From Methanobacterium sp. (lineage in GTDB: Archaea > Methanobacteriota > Methanobacteria > Methanobacteriales > Methanobacteriaceae), in contig JAJRAE010000109.1 in NCBI GenBank assembly GCA_028682985.1, forward strand, positions 1 to 11,821: 11,821 nt of DNA, read 5' to 3'. Numbering within the stretch: position 1 is the stretch's first letter; the number at the start of each line of letters is the position of its first letter. Positions 1-11,821 of this stretch are shown here, piece by piece. The notes beneath the pieces were generated by a model. That model ran no database searches, was not told where the DNA came from, and saw only the letters and a program-made list of their open reading frames with translations. The position numbers and the translations under genes are program-made.

Positions 1-1
1 C

Positions 2-112
2 AGAATATGTAAATGTCCGGAGTGTGGTTATGAAGCTTCAAAAACCCAAGGAATACCATGCAGGAATAGTAAATGTCCTGACTGTGGGTCAACATTGTGT
101 GGAGCTGATTAA
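2..112 (+). CDS. Zinc-ribbon protein, C-terminal fragment (5' end outside window)
   Basis: An open frame enters from the left edge and stops with TAA at 110-112, giving 36 residues. They begin RICKCPECGYEAS and end CPDCGSTLCGAD. Two CPxC knuckles (CPEC near residues 5-8 and CPDC near 25-28), with further cysteines at about 3, 20 and 33, are the pattern of a small structural zinc ribbon. Similar short zinc-ribbon proteins or tails are common in methanogens, but this fragment does not show which family it belongs to or how long the complete protein is. It lies 118 bases upstream of the MBL-fold gene on the same strand, so cotranscription is possible. Metal could be zinc or iron. The cysteine pattern is seen directly; any role is unknown. 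Confidence 0.6.
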   Translation, partial: RICKCPECGYEASKTQGIPCRNSKCPDCGSTLCGAD

Positions 113-133
113 AATCACTAACGAAATAACAAC

Positions 134-158
134 TTTATCTATATCCATTATAGATAAA
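134..158. other. AT-rich 10-bp hairpin/inverted repeat
   Basis: TTTATCTATA (134-143) is a perfect reverse complement of TATAGATAAA (149-158), separated by a 5-base loop. It begins 21 bases after the stop of the zinc-ribbon fragment and ends 72 bases before the MBL-fold gene. No T tract follows directly, so it is not a classic intrinsic terminator, although a T6 run lies at 210-215. It may be an RNA hairpin in a zinc-ribbon/MBL transcript or a palindromic protein-binding site. The pairing is seen directly; the function is not known. Confidence 0.4.
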
Positions 159-230
159 AGTGGAAGCACAGGAAAATGTCTTAAGATTAAATACTGTTTA
201 GATTAAACATTTTTTCCCAGGAGGAGGGAT

Positions 231-902
231 ATGTTAATTAAAATATTATATGATAATTCAATAAACAAACCATACATCTCAGGATGGGGTTTTTCCTGCT
301 ATTTAGAAGATGAAGACGTTAAAATGATCTTTGATACTGGCTGGAATGGGGAAATATTGCTTTCCAATATTGATTCAATGAACATTAAACTTGATGAGAT
401 AAATAAAATTGTTATATCCCATTCCCATTGGGATCATATCGGGGGATTAAATCATCTATTGGAAAAACATAGAGATTTTGATATTTATATACCTCAAAGT
501 TTCTCCGAAAATCTTAAAAATGAAATTAAACGTTATAAAAATGTAATAGAAGTTAATTCCCCACAAAAAATCACCAAAAATGTATGGACAACCGGCCAAC
601 TTGGTGAAAAAATAAAGGAACAATCATTATTAATTAAAACTCAGAAAGGCAATATCATACTCACAGGATGTGCACACCCCGGTCTTGATAAAATAATAAA
701 AGAATCAGAAAAACTTGGTCCAATTTATGCAATAATTGGTGGTTTCCACGACATGAATTTAGAAAAATTAAATAATTTAGAAACTTTAAGGAATATTCCA
801 ATTATTATACCATGCCATTGCACGAAAAATATAGATTCTATAAAAAGAGAATTTCCAATAGCATATAGAGAATGTAAAATTGGATTTGAATTTAATTTTT
901 AA
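231..902 (+). CDS. MBL-fold metallo-hydrolase, COG1237-like
   Basis: This 223-residue protein has the metallo-beta-lactamase metal motif HSHWDH at residues 64-69 (H64, H66, D68, H69), preceded by the FDTG strand-turn at 34-37. Further likely metal ligands are H149 in LTGCAHPG, H173-D174 in GGFHD and C195-H196-C197 near the C terminus. Size and motif order fit the COG1237 group of MBL hydrolases. Some members carry the database name 7,8-dihydropterin-6-methyl-4-(beta-D-ribofuranosyl)-aminobenzene-5'-phosphate synthase, from work on a Methanocaldococcus homologue, so a link to pterin or methanopterin chemistry is conceivable but not shown here. The start is supported by GGAGGAGG just upstream (about 220-227). 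No signal peptide is visible, so it is probably cytoplasmic. Codon use is strongly AT-ending, unlike the mcr genes. The stop overlaps the end of the convergent mmp10 by 4 bases. Confidence 0.8.
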   Translation: MLIKILYDNSINKPYISGWGFSCYLEDEDVKMIFDTGWNGEILLSNIDSMNIKLDEINKIVISHSHWDHIGGLNHLLEKHRDFDIYIPQSFSENLKNEIKRYKNVIEVNSPQKITKNVWTTGQLGEKIKEQSLLIKTQKGNIILTGCAHPGLDKIIKESEKLGPIYAIIGGFHDMNLEKLNNLETLRNIPIIIPCHCTKNIDSIKREFPIAYRECKIGFEFNF

Positions 903-2152
903 TTATTCTTCCTAACACCAAAGAAGTTTATAGCCTCAATCAAATCCTGAAAAGCTATTAACTCTGTTTTTAGAACTTCTTCCCTGCTTAAAGTCCCGCT
1001 CATCTCACCATCAACCGAGAGTTTATCAGGACCACGAGCCACTATTCTATCAACACCATCCCGGCTCAGCACTTCTTCTGCCTTACGGTCATGTACAAAA
1101 GCACGCCCTGGTATCAGGACTGTTTCCTTTAAATCATTGAGATCTATTTCTTCCAGGTCTTTCTGGGTTATTAGACATCCGATGTCCTTATTGGCAGCCA
1201 CCACATTCACCAGATCCTGGGCACCGAGACTGAGAATAATCTTCTTAATGTAGGGTGCCGCCACTTTACTGGTTAATATTGTTGCTTCTGAGGTGACTTC
1301 TGATAATATATCTAAATATTCCCTGTTTTTGTTCTTAGAAATAGCGAAGGGTGTATCATTTTCTGGGTCACAGAGGGGTGTTCCAGTTACCCGTAGATTG
1401 AATTCTTTATTAACCTGATCCACCAGATCTGCAAATTCTTCCAGGGAATGGGTTTTCTGGCCTTCAATTAGGGGTTCATTACCCAGTATAAGCCCCTGAT
1501 TTTCGTAGTTGGCAAAGCGCATTAAAATGATTGCCTTGGCACCCCAGTCTTCCAGGTCACTGCAAGTCTGGAAAAGATGCTCTTCATCATTGGCCCCTGG
1601 CACGATTACCGAGGCAGCATGTACATCACAGTTTTCACAGAATATCCTCAAGGCCTTAAGAGATTCCTCGGGATTCTGGTCGCTCATCCACTTCTTACGA
1701 AGCAGAGCATCGGTAGAGAAAACAGTGAAGGTAACTTCTTCCACACCCATTGATATGAGCTCCTCAGCTATTCGGGCATCATCTATACCTTTACCACTGG
1801 TGTAGCCCAGATGAATAGGCAGGCCCATATCTTTAAAAGCTGATGAAATTTCCAGGAGGTTAGGGTAGCAGCTTACATCACCCCCACCACTGATATTGAT
1901 TTTTAAGTTCTGATCCCTTATCCCGCCCATCATCAAAGTGTTCTGGACAGATCCAACCACGATAAATGGCGGTATGAATTCATTGGTGGTCTCCCTTACA
2001 CCTGAGCCGCAGTGTTCACAGCCAACCGTACCTGGTGTACATAGTTTACAACCGAAGGGATCACCATCCTTCACTTTACGAAAATAACAATATTTACAAA
2101 AGCCTCTACAATCTTTACCGGGTATGCCGCCTACATCTGCTATAATCTGCAT
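899..2152 (-). CDS. mmp10: Mmp10, radical SAM/cobalamin McrA-arginine C-methyltransferase
   Basis: The 417-residue product matches methanogenesis marker protein 10, which installs the 5-C-methyl group on the active-site arginine of McrA (Arg271 in marburgensis numbering) using SAM, a [4Fe-4S] cluster and cobalamin. The radical SAM motif CRGFCKYC (C15, C19, C22) lies unusually close to the N terminus, as in this family. It is followed by a second cysteine set, C35-x2-C38-x6-C45-x2-C48, which probably binds another metal centre. The glycine-rich SAM-binding motif SGGGD is at 88-92, with C95-Y96 next; Y96 is a candidate for the tyrosine reported to ligate the cluster in the Methanosarcina enzyme (inference). 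The start codon ATG is fixed by this conserved N terminus; the upstream ribosome binding site is weak (AGCTGAT). The gene is divergent from mcrB, so enzyme and substrate operon share one intergenic region. The target residue is conserved in the McrA encoded here. Confidence 0.93.
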   Translation of the reverse strand: MQIIADVGGIPGKDCRGFCKYCYFRKVKDGDPFGCKLCTPGTVGCEHCGSGVRETTNEFIPPFIVVGSVQNTLMMGGIRDQNLKINISGGGDVSCYPNLLEISSAFKDMGLPIHLGYTSGKGIDDARIAEELISMGVEEVTFTVFSTDALLRKKWMSDQNPEESLKALRIFCENCDVHAASVIVPGANDEEHLFQTCSDLEDWGAKAIILMRFANYENQGLILGNEPLIEGQKTHSLEEFADLVDQVNKEFNLRVTGTPLCDPENDTPFAISKNKNREYLDILSEVTSEATILTSKVAAPYIKKIILSLGAQDLVNVVAANKDIGCLITQKDLEEIDLNDLKETVLIPGRAFVHDRKAEEVLSRDGVDRIVARGPDKLSVDGEMSGTLSREEVLKTELIAFQDLIEAINFFGVRKNN

Positions 2153-2200
2153 GCTATCAGCTTTTTAATTTATAAAATAAGTGATTTAAGTTTCAATAGA

Positions 2201-2222
2201 AAAGAAAAAATTCTTATAAATA
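2201..2222 (+). promoter_or_regulatory. Candidate BRE/TATA promoter of the mcr operon
   Basis: A purine-rich BRE-like run (AAAGAAAAAA, 2201-2210) sits directly before TTCTTATAAATA, a good archaeal TATA box at 2214-2222. Transcription would start near 2243, giving a leader of about 180 bases before mcrB. Two other TATA-like elements lie downstream: CATATAAAT (2246-2254) and CATATAAG (2288-2295). The last would start transcription near 2317, just before the leader stem-loop at 2325. Sequence alone does not decide which is used, and more than one may be. Confidence 0.45.
2214..2222 (-). promoter_or_regulatory. Candidate TATA box for mmp10
   Basis: Read on the minus strand the sequence is TATTTATAA. 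A start about 25-27 bases downstream would fall near 2190, leaving a leader of about 40 bases before the mmp10 ATG at 2152. The same bases read on the plus strand give TTATAAATA, so the element could be used in both directions. The flanking BRE is weak on the minus side. The assignment rests on motif and distance only. Confidence 0.35.
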
Positions 2223-2287
2223 CAATTTGAATTTCAGAATTATTCCATATAAATCTTTCTACTTGAATCAAAAAGAAAGTTAGATAT

Positions 2288-2295
2288 CATATAAG
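2288..2295 (+). promoter_or_regulatory. Alternative TATA box for the mcr operon
   Basis: CATATAAG is a weaker TATA-like element than the one at 2214-2222. Its predicted start (about 2315-2320) is notable because it would place the structured element at 2325-2386 at the very 5' end of the mRNA, with a leader of roughly 105 bases. The immediately upstream bases are a poorer BRE match. Confidence 0.3.
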
Positions 2296-2324
2296 TTAGT
2301 AAATGGAGATTCGTATATCAAAAA

Positions 2325-2386
2325 TTGTATCGACTGGATCAAATAACAGTTTAGAGCGGTTTATTACTGCTCATACAGCGATACAA
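2325..2386 (+). promoter_or_regulatory. Structured 5' leader of mcrB (nested two-stem RNA element)
   Basis: TTGTATCG (2325-2332) pairs perfectly with CGATACAA (2379-2386). The helix continues with CTG (2334-2336) against CAG (2376-2378), leaving A2333 as a single bulge, so the outer stem has 11 pairs. Inside it GAGCGGT (2354-2360) pairs with ACTGCTC (2366-2372), 7 pairs with one G-U, closing a TTATT loop. The 5' side of the internal loop has 17 bases (2337-2353) and the 3' side only 3 (2373-2375). A competing ACTG/CAGT pairing (2333-2336 with 2347-2350) would give a three-way junction instead. No T tract follows, so this is not a terminator; the mcrB ribosome binding site starts 26 bases downstream. 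It looks like a cis-regulatory or stabilising leader RNA. I do not recognise it as a known riboswitch class. Confidence 0.5.
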
Positions 2387-2409
2387 AAGAAAATGATGTA
2401 CAAGAATTC

Positions 2410-3752
<1,343 letters not shown>

Positions 3753-3785
3753 ACAAGTTTTCCAACTTTGGGGGTAAAACAGTAA

Positions 3786-4226
3786 ATGGACATTGAAATC
3801 TTTCCGCACAGATTGTTAAGCTCAGAAACCACTGAAAGATTATTAAATGATCTGGAAATGGTAGAAGGCATTAAAAAATTAGTAATACAAGGACAAAGAC
3901 TTCCTTCTGAAGATATAAATCCAGAACGCAGAAAAATCACCATAAAAGGTGAAGAAATCGACTTACAGGTACAAACCGGCCGAGTTCTACTGGAAATTGA
4001 AGATGAGGAAATTATCGATGAAATTAGATCTGTCTGTGAAACAAATCTGCCCTTTGGTTTCAACGTACACGTGGGAACCTTTATAAGAAAGCAGAAAACC
4101 GTTACAGACGGAATTAAATACGGTGATTCTTTAAAAGATATTTCCAATGAAATAGTTGGTTTAACCGACCAAAACGCTCAGTTAAGTGAAAGAGCCACAA
4201 TAATTAAAAAAGAGAATCAGAAATGA
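3786..4226 (+). CDS. mcrD: Methyl-coenzyme M reductase operon protein D
   Basis: McrD (146 residues) is encoded inside mcr operons but is absent from the purified enzyme. In other methanogens it associates with inactive MCR and is thought to assist assembly or delivery of cofactor F430; its exact reaction is not settled. The protein begins MDIEIFPHRLL, typical of the family, and has no membrane segment. The start is supported by GGGGGT (3770-3775), a weaker site with longer spacing than those of the structural subunits, which may lower its translation relative to mcrB. Its last codons overlap the mcrC start by 4 bases (ATGA at 4223-4226), implying translational coupling. Confidence 0.95.
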   Translation: MDIEIFPHRLLSSETTERLLNDLEMVEGIKKLVIQGQRLPSEDINPERRKITIKGEEIDLQVQTGRVLLEIEDEEIIDEIRSVCETNLPFGFNVHVGTFIRKQKTVTDGIKYGDSLKDISNEIVGLTDQNAQLSERATIIKKENQK

Positions 4227-4819
4227 TTGGAAAGACCACACACGTTGTAGATTGCAGAGAAGCCATGGGAATGGGTGAAGGAGGAGGAATCGCCCAGAGA
4301 GGTACATTTGCAGAGTGTGGAAATGATGTTTTGGCCATTGCCATGTCTCCAGGCAGGAGACATATAACCAAACCAGTATGTGAAATCACATTTGCCCTTC
4401 GGGAAGCAAATTTATTTACCAGCACCCTGGTATTAAATGCAGGTGCAGGAGTCCCCTCAGATGCCCCAACAGCCGGAATGGGAAGCCTTTTTGGATTAAC
4501 TCCTAAAGAGGTTGAACAAATTAAAAGATTCCGCCTGGTAGTAGTGCATTTGGGAGGAGTAAAGCATCACATCGTATACAAGGCTCGGTTAATTTTACGT
4601 AAAGTAAATAAGCCCTGTATAGTGATCTGCGAATATCCAGTGGATTTCGAAGATTTCGCACAGATTGGTGTTAAAACAAAAGCTGTAATGCCCGAAGAAC
4701 CTAAAACTCAAGGTGAAATTGTGGATATTATTAGTGGAGTTATTAGAGGAGAAACCGCTCCCCAGGAAAAGTTGGATGAAATAATTAAAAAGGTAAGATT
4801 AGCATTAGGAGGTGCATGA
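4223..4819 (+). CDS. mcrC: Methyl-coenzyme M reductase I operon protein C, activation component
   Basis: McrC (198 residues) is a conserved, non-structural product of mcr operons. It has been reported as part of the ATP-dependent complex that reduces the F430 nickel to the active Ni(I) state. The sequence starts MIGKTTHVVDCREAMGMGEG and is glycine-rich in its first third, with C11, C32 and C53 visible. The start overlaps the mcrD stop in ATGA, so it is probably translated by reinitiation; no separate strong ribosome binding site is apparent. Presence of mcrC supports assignment of the cluster to isoenzyme I, because known mrt operons lack this gene. The stop lies 2 bases before the mcrG start, and the end of the gene holds the mcrG ribosome binding site. 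Confidence 0.95.
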   Translation: MIGKTTHVVDCREAMGMGEGGGIAQRGTFAECGNDVLAIAMSPGRRHITKPVCEITFALREANLFTSTLVLNAGAGVPSDAPTAGMGSLFGLTPKEVEQIKRFRLVVVHLGGVKHHIVYKARLILRKVNKPCIVICEYPVDFEDFAQIGVKTKAVMPEEPKTQGEIVDIISGVIRGETAPQEKLDEIIKKVRLALGGA

Positions 4820-4821
4820 TT

Positions 4822-5571
4822 ATGGCACAATTCTATCCAGGAACAAGTCAGGTTGCAGAAAACCGAAGAAAATTCAGCAACCCTGATGTAGAACTTGAAA
4901 AGTTAAGGGAGATTTCCGACGAAGATGTAGTTAAGATATTAGGTCACCGTGCCCCAGGTGAGGAGTACCCAAGCGTACACCCACCACTAGAGGAAATGGA
5001 TGAACCAGATGATATCATAAGAGAAACTGTAGTACCACTGGATGGTGCAAAAGCAGGTGACAGAGTCCGATACATACAGTTTACGGATTCAATGTACAAC
5101 GCTCCAGCACATCCATTCGTAAGATCCAGAGCATACCTCTGGAGATTTAGAGGTGCAGACGCAGGTACACTATCCGGAAGACAGATTATCGAAACCAGAG
5201 AAAGAGACCTAGAAAAATATTCCAAAGAATTACTGGAACAGGAATGGTTTGACCCAGCCAGGACCGGTATCAGGGGTAAAACAGTACACGGACACGCAGT
5301 ACGTCTGGACGAAGACGGTATGATGTTTGACATGCTGAGAAGACTGGTCTTAAACAAAGACACAGGCAACGTTGAAGCTGTCAAAAACCAGATTGGTGAC
5401 GAATTAGACGAGCCAGTAGTAATGGGAGAACCATTAGACGAAGAAACTCTCAAAGCAAAAACCACTATTTACAGAAAAGATAATGAGGCCTACCGTGACG
5501 ACGCAGATGCAGTAGAAGTACTACACAGAATACACGTACTGCGATCACAAGGTGGGTTCAGTCCAGAATAA
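4822..5571 (+). CDS. mcrG: Methyl-coenzyme M reductase I, gamma subunit
   Basis: McrG (249 residues, identical in length to the marburgensis subunit) completes the MCR hexamer and helps hold F430 and coenzyme M. I choose the ATG at 4822 (MAQFYPGTSQVAENRR) over the in-frame ATG at 4816. AGGAGGT at 4807-4813 is 8 bases from 4822 but only 2 bases from 4816, and family members begin MAQ. R120 (in LSGR) falls exactly where the marburgensis gamma Arg120 contacts coenzyme M. Strongly conserved stretches include HRAPGEEYPSVHPPLEEMDE and YIQFTDSMY. The ribosome binding site lies within the end of mcrC, so the two genes are tightly coupled. Confidence 0.98.
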   Translation: MAQFYPGTSQVAENRRKFSNPDVELEKLREISDEDVVKILGHRAPGEEYPSVHPPLEEMDEPDDIIRETVVPLDGAKAGDRVRYIQFTDSMYNAPAHPFVRSRAYLWRFRGADAGTLSGRQIIETRERDLEKYSKELLEQEWFDPARTGIRGKTVHGHAVRLDEDGMMFDMLRRLVLNKDTGNVEAVKNQIGDELDEPVVMGEPLDEETLKAKTTIYRKDNEAYRDDADAVEVLHRIHVLRSQGGFSPE

Positions 5572-5586
5572 TCAGGAGGTGGAAAA

Positions 5587-7237
<1,651 letters not shown>

Positions 7238-7239
<2 letters not shown>

Positions 7240-7269
7240 ATAGGTGTTACGCAAACACCTATTTTTTTT
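7238..7269 (+). terminator. Hairpin plus T8 tract between mcrA and mtrE
   Basis: The last two bases of the mcrA stop codon begin an 11-bp perfect stem: 7238-7248 (AAATAGGTGTT) pairs with 7254-7264 (AACACCTATTT) around an ACGCA loop. A run of eight T (7262-7269) overlaps the end of the stem. This is shaped like an intrinsic terminator; in archaea the T tract itself is usually the effective signal. Since mtrE begins only 32 bases later and no convincing promoter fits between them, I infer partial termination that lets some transcripts read on into mtr. Confidence 0.7.
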
Positions 7270-7300
7270 ATTTTATTTATAAAAAAATAGGAGGAATTAT

Positions 7301-8209
<909 letters not shown>

Positions 8210-8221
8210 GGAGGTATATCG

Positions 8222-8946
8222 ATGGACCCATTATTATTAATCGGCGCTGTAACCGTTGGAGGAGTCCTGATTGGTGGAGGTGTACACTTCATACCAGTAG
8301 GTGGAGCTCCAGCAGCTATAGCCACAGCAACAGGTGTGGGAACAGGTACCGCTATGCTAGCAGCAGGTGGCGGAATGACTGGACTTATCACCGCAGCAGC
8401 AGCCACAACCTCTCCACTCTGGTTAGTACTCATGGCAGGAGCAGCTGGTTCAGCATTGATGCTGGGAATTACCATGCTGGTAGGTAACTGGGTATACGTA
8501 TGGGGAGTAGGAACTGTTCCAGTTTCTGCAAAAGTTACAAAAGACCCAATTACTGGACTTGAACAGGAAAAATATGTAACACCAGGTACAGAAGGACATG
8601 GGATACCCACTGTCTGCTTTGTAAGTGGAATAATCGGTGGATTACTGGGTGGAATTGGTGGAGGACTTATCTACTACTTCCTGTATAACGGATTGGTTGG
8701 ATTACCAGCCTTTGCATTACTACCCGGACAGTCAGTATCTGTATCTGCAGCAATGATTGCAGGAATATTTGCATTAGGAGTGTTCTTTGTTAATGCTGTT
8801 GTAGCATCATACAACATTGGTGGAACCATAGAAGGATTCCATGACCCTAAATTTAAAAGGCTCCCTCGAGGAGTTCTAGGATGTATCATTGCCTCACTAG
8901 TCATTGGAATAGTTGGGGTACTACTACTACAGGGAGGTGCGTTCTA

Positions 8947-8947
<1 letters not shown>
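8222..8947 (+). CDS. mtrD: Tetrahydromethanopterin S-methyltransferase subunit D
   Basis: MtrD (241 residues) is an integral membrane subunit of the Mtr core. It is rich in glycine and alanine with about six hydrophobic segments. The first begins at the N terminus (MDPLLLIGAVTVGGVLIGGG), others lie near residues 35-60, 72-95, 128-155 and 165-195, and the last ends the protein (about 218-238). A soluble loop around 98-125 contains PVSAKVTKDPITGLEQEKY. AAGGAGGT (8208-8215) precedes the start at 6 bases and overlaps the mtrE stop. Its stop overlaps the mtrC start by one base (TAATG), indicating translational coupling. Confidence 0.96.
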
Positions 8948-9762
<815 letters not shown>

Positions 9763-9774
9763 GGAGGAATCAAA

Positions 9775-10812
<1,038 letters not shown>

Positions 10813-10822
10813 GGGGTATTAG

Positions 10823-11029
10823 ATGTTAATATCAAATAAACCTAACATTAGAGGCATTAGAAAAATCGCAGAAGATGTAAAATATCGAGCTCAACTGATA
10901 GGTAGAGATCAAAGATTATTCGCCGGACTTATTGCCACTCGTATCTATGGAATGGCTCTAGGATTTTTACTGGCAGTAATCCTAATTGCTCCCTTCGCTA
11001 TCTGGAGAATATACTTCGGAGGAGGATAA
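10823..11029 (+). CDS. mtrF: Tetrahydromethanopterin S-methyltransferase subunit F
   Basis: MtrF (68 residues) has a basic, soluble N-terminal half (NIRGIRKIAEDVKYRAQLIG) and a single hydrophobic helix at about 42-63. Its layout, an amphipathic segment with an R-LFAG motif followed by one membrane helix, parallels the last 60 residues of MtrA (NRIFAGMYSGKVQGIVLG), which fits the known MtrA/MtrF relationship. The start follows GGGGG (10812-10816) at 6 bases. The final glycine codons (GGAGGAGGA, 11018-11026) serve as the ribosome binding site of mtrG. Confidence 0.94.
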   Translation: MLISNKPNIRGIRKIAEDVKYRAQLIGRDQRLFAGLIATRIYGMALGFLLAVILIAPFAIWRIYFGGG

Positions 11030-11030
11030 A

Positions 11031-11282
11031 ATGGCAGACGACAAAGATGGAATACCAGGTGTTATTGTCCCTTCAGAAGCTTACAACCAAGCAAATGTAC
11101 GATTAGATGACATGGAAGACAAAGTAGAATTCACTTGGGGTGAAATCAACCAGCGAATGGGTCAACAAATAGGCAGAGACATTGGTATTTTATATGGAAT
11201 AATTATTGGACTGATAATCCTATTTGTGGCATTCAAAGTAGTTAAGGTAGGAGCAATCTTATCAGCCTTTAGTGGAATCTAA
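11031..11282 (+). CDS. mtrG: Tetrahydromethanopterin S-methyltransferase subunit G
   Basis: MtrG (83 residues) is a small single-span subunit. It has an acidic N-terminal region (MADDKDGIPGVIVPSEAYNQ), a likely amphipathic or coiled segment (about 20-45) and a hydrophobic helix at about 50-72. I choose the ATG at 11031 over the in-frame ATG at 10986. It lies one base after the mtrF stop and directly behind GGAGGAGGA, the family begins with this acidic segment, and the longer frame would overlap mtrF by 44 bases. Confidence 0.95.
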   Translation: MADDKDGIPGVIVPSEAYNQANVRLDDMEDKVEFTWGEINQRMGQQIGRDIGILYGIIIGLIILFVAFKVVKVGAILSAFSGI

Positions 11283-11303
11283 TAATCAATTGGAGGTTTA
11301 TGT

Positions 11304-11821
11304 ATGTTTAGATTTGACAAAGAACAAGTTGTTTTAGATATCGCCGGCGTCAAATGTGGAGGACAGCCCGGAGAATATCCAACTGTTTTAGCAGGTACCA
11401 TATTTTATGGTGGACACAAAATTATAGAAGATGAAAAGGCAGGTATATTCGACGCAGAAGCTGCACAGAGCCTAATGAAAATACAGGAAGAAATGTCTGA
11501 TACAACAGGTAACCCACACTGGGTTCACACCTTCGGACAAACTCCAGAAGCAATCGTTAAATATCTGGAATTTGTAGGAGAACACTCCGACTACCCCTTC
11601 CTCATAGACTCAACCTCAGCAGAAGCTAGAATAGCCGGTGCCAAATACGCAACAGAAGTAGGACTGGCTGACAGAGCTATCTACAACTCAATAAACATGG
11701 CAGCAGAAGCTGAAGAAATAGTACAAGTAGGAGAAACTGACCTCTCAGCATCCATCGTTTTAGGATTTAACGCTATGGACATGACCCCTCAGGGTAAACT
11801 GGACATATGGGAAAACGGTGG
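11304..11821 (+). CDS. mtrH: Tetrahydromethanopterin S-methyltransferase subunit H (3' end outside window)
   Basis: The last frame runs off the right edge after 172 codons. It encodes the N-terminal part of MtrH, the peripheral catalytic subunit that transfers the methyl group from methyl-tetrahydromethanopterin to the Co(I) corrinoid on MtrA; full-length family members are about 310 residues. The segment begins MFRFDKEQVVLDIAGVKCGG and has family hallmarks such as GEYPTVLAGTIFYGGHKII, IDSTSAEARIAGAKYA and SIVLGFNAMDMT, part of the TIM-barrel methyltransferase fold. ATG 11304 is 6 bases after TGGAGGT (11291-11297); the ATG at 11300 is too close to that site and in another frame. Gap to mtrG is 21 bases. 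Confidence 0.97.
   Translation, partial: MFRFDKEQVVLDIAGVKCGGQPGEYPTVLAGTIFYGGHKIIEDEKAGIFDAEAAQSLMKIQEEMSDTTGNPHWVHTFGQTPEAIVKYLEFVGEHSDYPFLIDSTSAEARIAGAKYATEVGLADRAIYNSINMAAEAEEIVQVGETDLSASIVLGFNAMDMTPQGKLDIWENG

Noticed and set aside
24..206. 60-residue open frame at the left edge
   Set aside because: It overlaps the zinc-ribbon frame, whose regular CPxC pattern is clearly the coding one. The competing frame has no ribosome binding site or recognisable domain, and its second half lies in the AT-rich gap containing the hairpin.
2325..2386. Intrinsic terminator or tRNA-like gene in the mcr leader
   Set aside because: The stem-loop is followed by AAAAGAAAATG rather than T residues, and the fold has no cloverleaf or T-loop consensus. 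It is better described as a leader structure.
7270..7288. TATA-like AT-rich run as an mtrE promoter
   Set aside because: Transcription from TTTATTTATAAAA would begin about 25 bases downstream, at or beyond the mtrE ATG, which does not fit a message that clearly uses the ribosome binding site at 7289-7294.
8881..8946. N-terminal extension of mtrC
   Set aside because: In frame, but it lies wholly inside the last membrane helix coding region of mtrD. ATG 8947 has a proper GGAGGTG site and gives the family-typical N terminus.
10986..11030. N-terminal extension of mtrG
   Set aside because: It overlaps the end of mtrF, and ATG 11031 directly follows a strong ribosome binding site with a normal MtrG N terminus.

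Overview
The window comes from a methanogenic archaeon of the order Methanobacteriales, most likely a mesophilic Methanobacterium-like species. The evidence is the gene order mcrBDCGA followed directly by mtrEDCBAFGH, near-collinearity of the proteins with the Methanothermobacter marburgensis enzymes (McrA is 550 residues and every known active-site or modified position falls at the marburgensis number), archaeal TATA-type promoters, strong GGAGG ribosome binding sites and an AT-rich genome. The presence of mcrC and the mtr operon downstream identify the isoenzyme I (mcr) locus rather than isoenzyme II (mrt), which in the known examples lacks the C gene.

Layout. Positions 2-112 hold the 3' end of a small zinc-ribbon protein. 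A metallo-beta-lactamase-fold protein (231-902) follows on the same strand. Its 3' end overlaps by 4 bases the end of mmp10 (899-2152, minus strand), the radical SAM/cobalamin enzyme that C-methylates an active-site arginine of McrA. A 271-base divergent intergenic region (2153-2423) then separates mmp10 from mcrB. It carries TATA-like elements and, immediately before mcrB, a strong two-stem RNA structure that I could not match to a family I know. The mcr operon fills 2424-7239. A hairpin plus T8 tract sits between mcrA and mtrE, and the mtr operon runs from 7301 past the right edge, where mtrH is cut.

How the genes work together. Mtr, an eight-subunit membrane complex, moves the methyl group from methyl-tetrahydromethanopterin through the cobamide on MtrA to coenzyme M and couples this to sodium export. 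Mcr (alpha2 beta2 gamma2, encoded by mcrA, mcrB and mcrG) then reduces methyl-CoM with coenzyme B to methane and the CoM-CoB heterodisulfide using nickel F430. McrC and McrD are not in the mature enzyme and serve activation and assembly. Mmp10 modifies McrA after translation. The window therefore holds the last two steps of methanogenesis plus one of the maturation enzymes.

Most of the window is well-understood core metabolism. The parts least explained by known biology are the structured mcr leader (2325-2386), the possibly shared mmp10/mcr promoter region, and the zinc-ribbon/MBL gene pair. I saw no tRNA, rRNA, CRISPR array, insertion sequence or disrupted gene.
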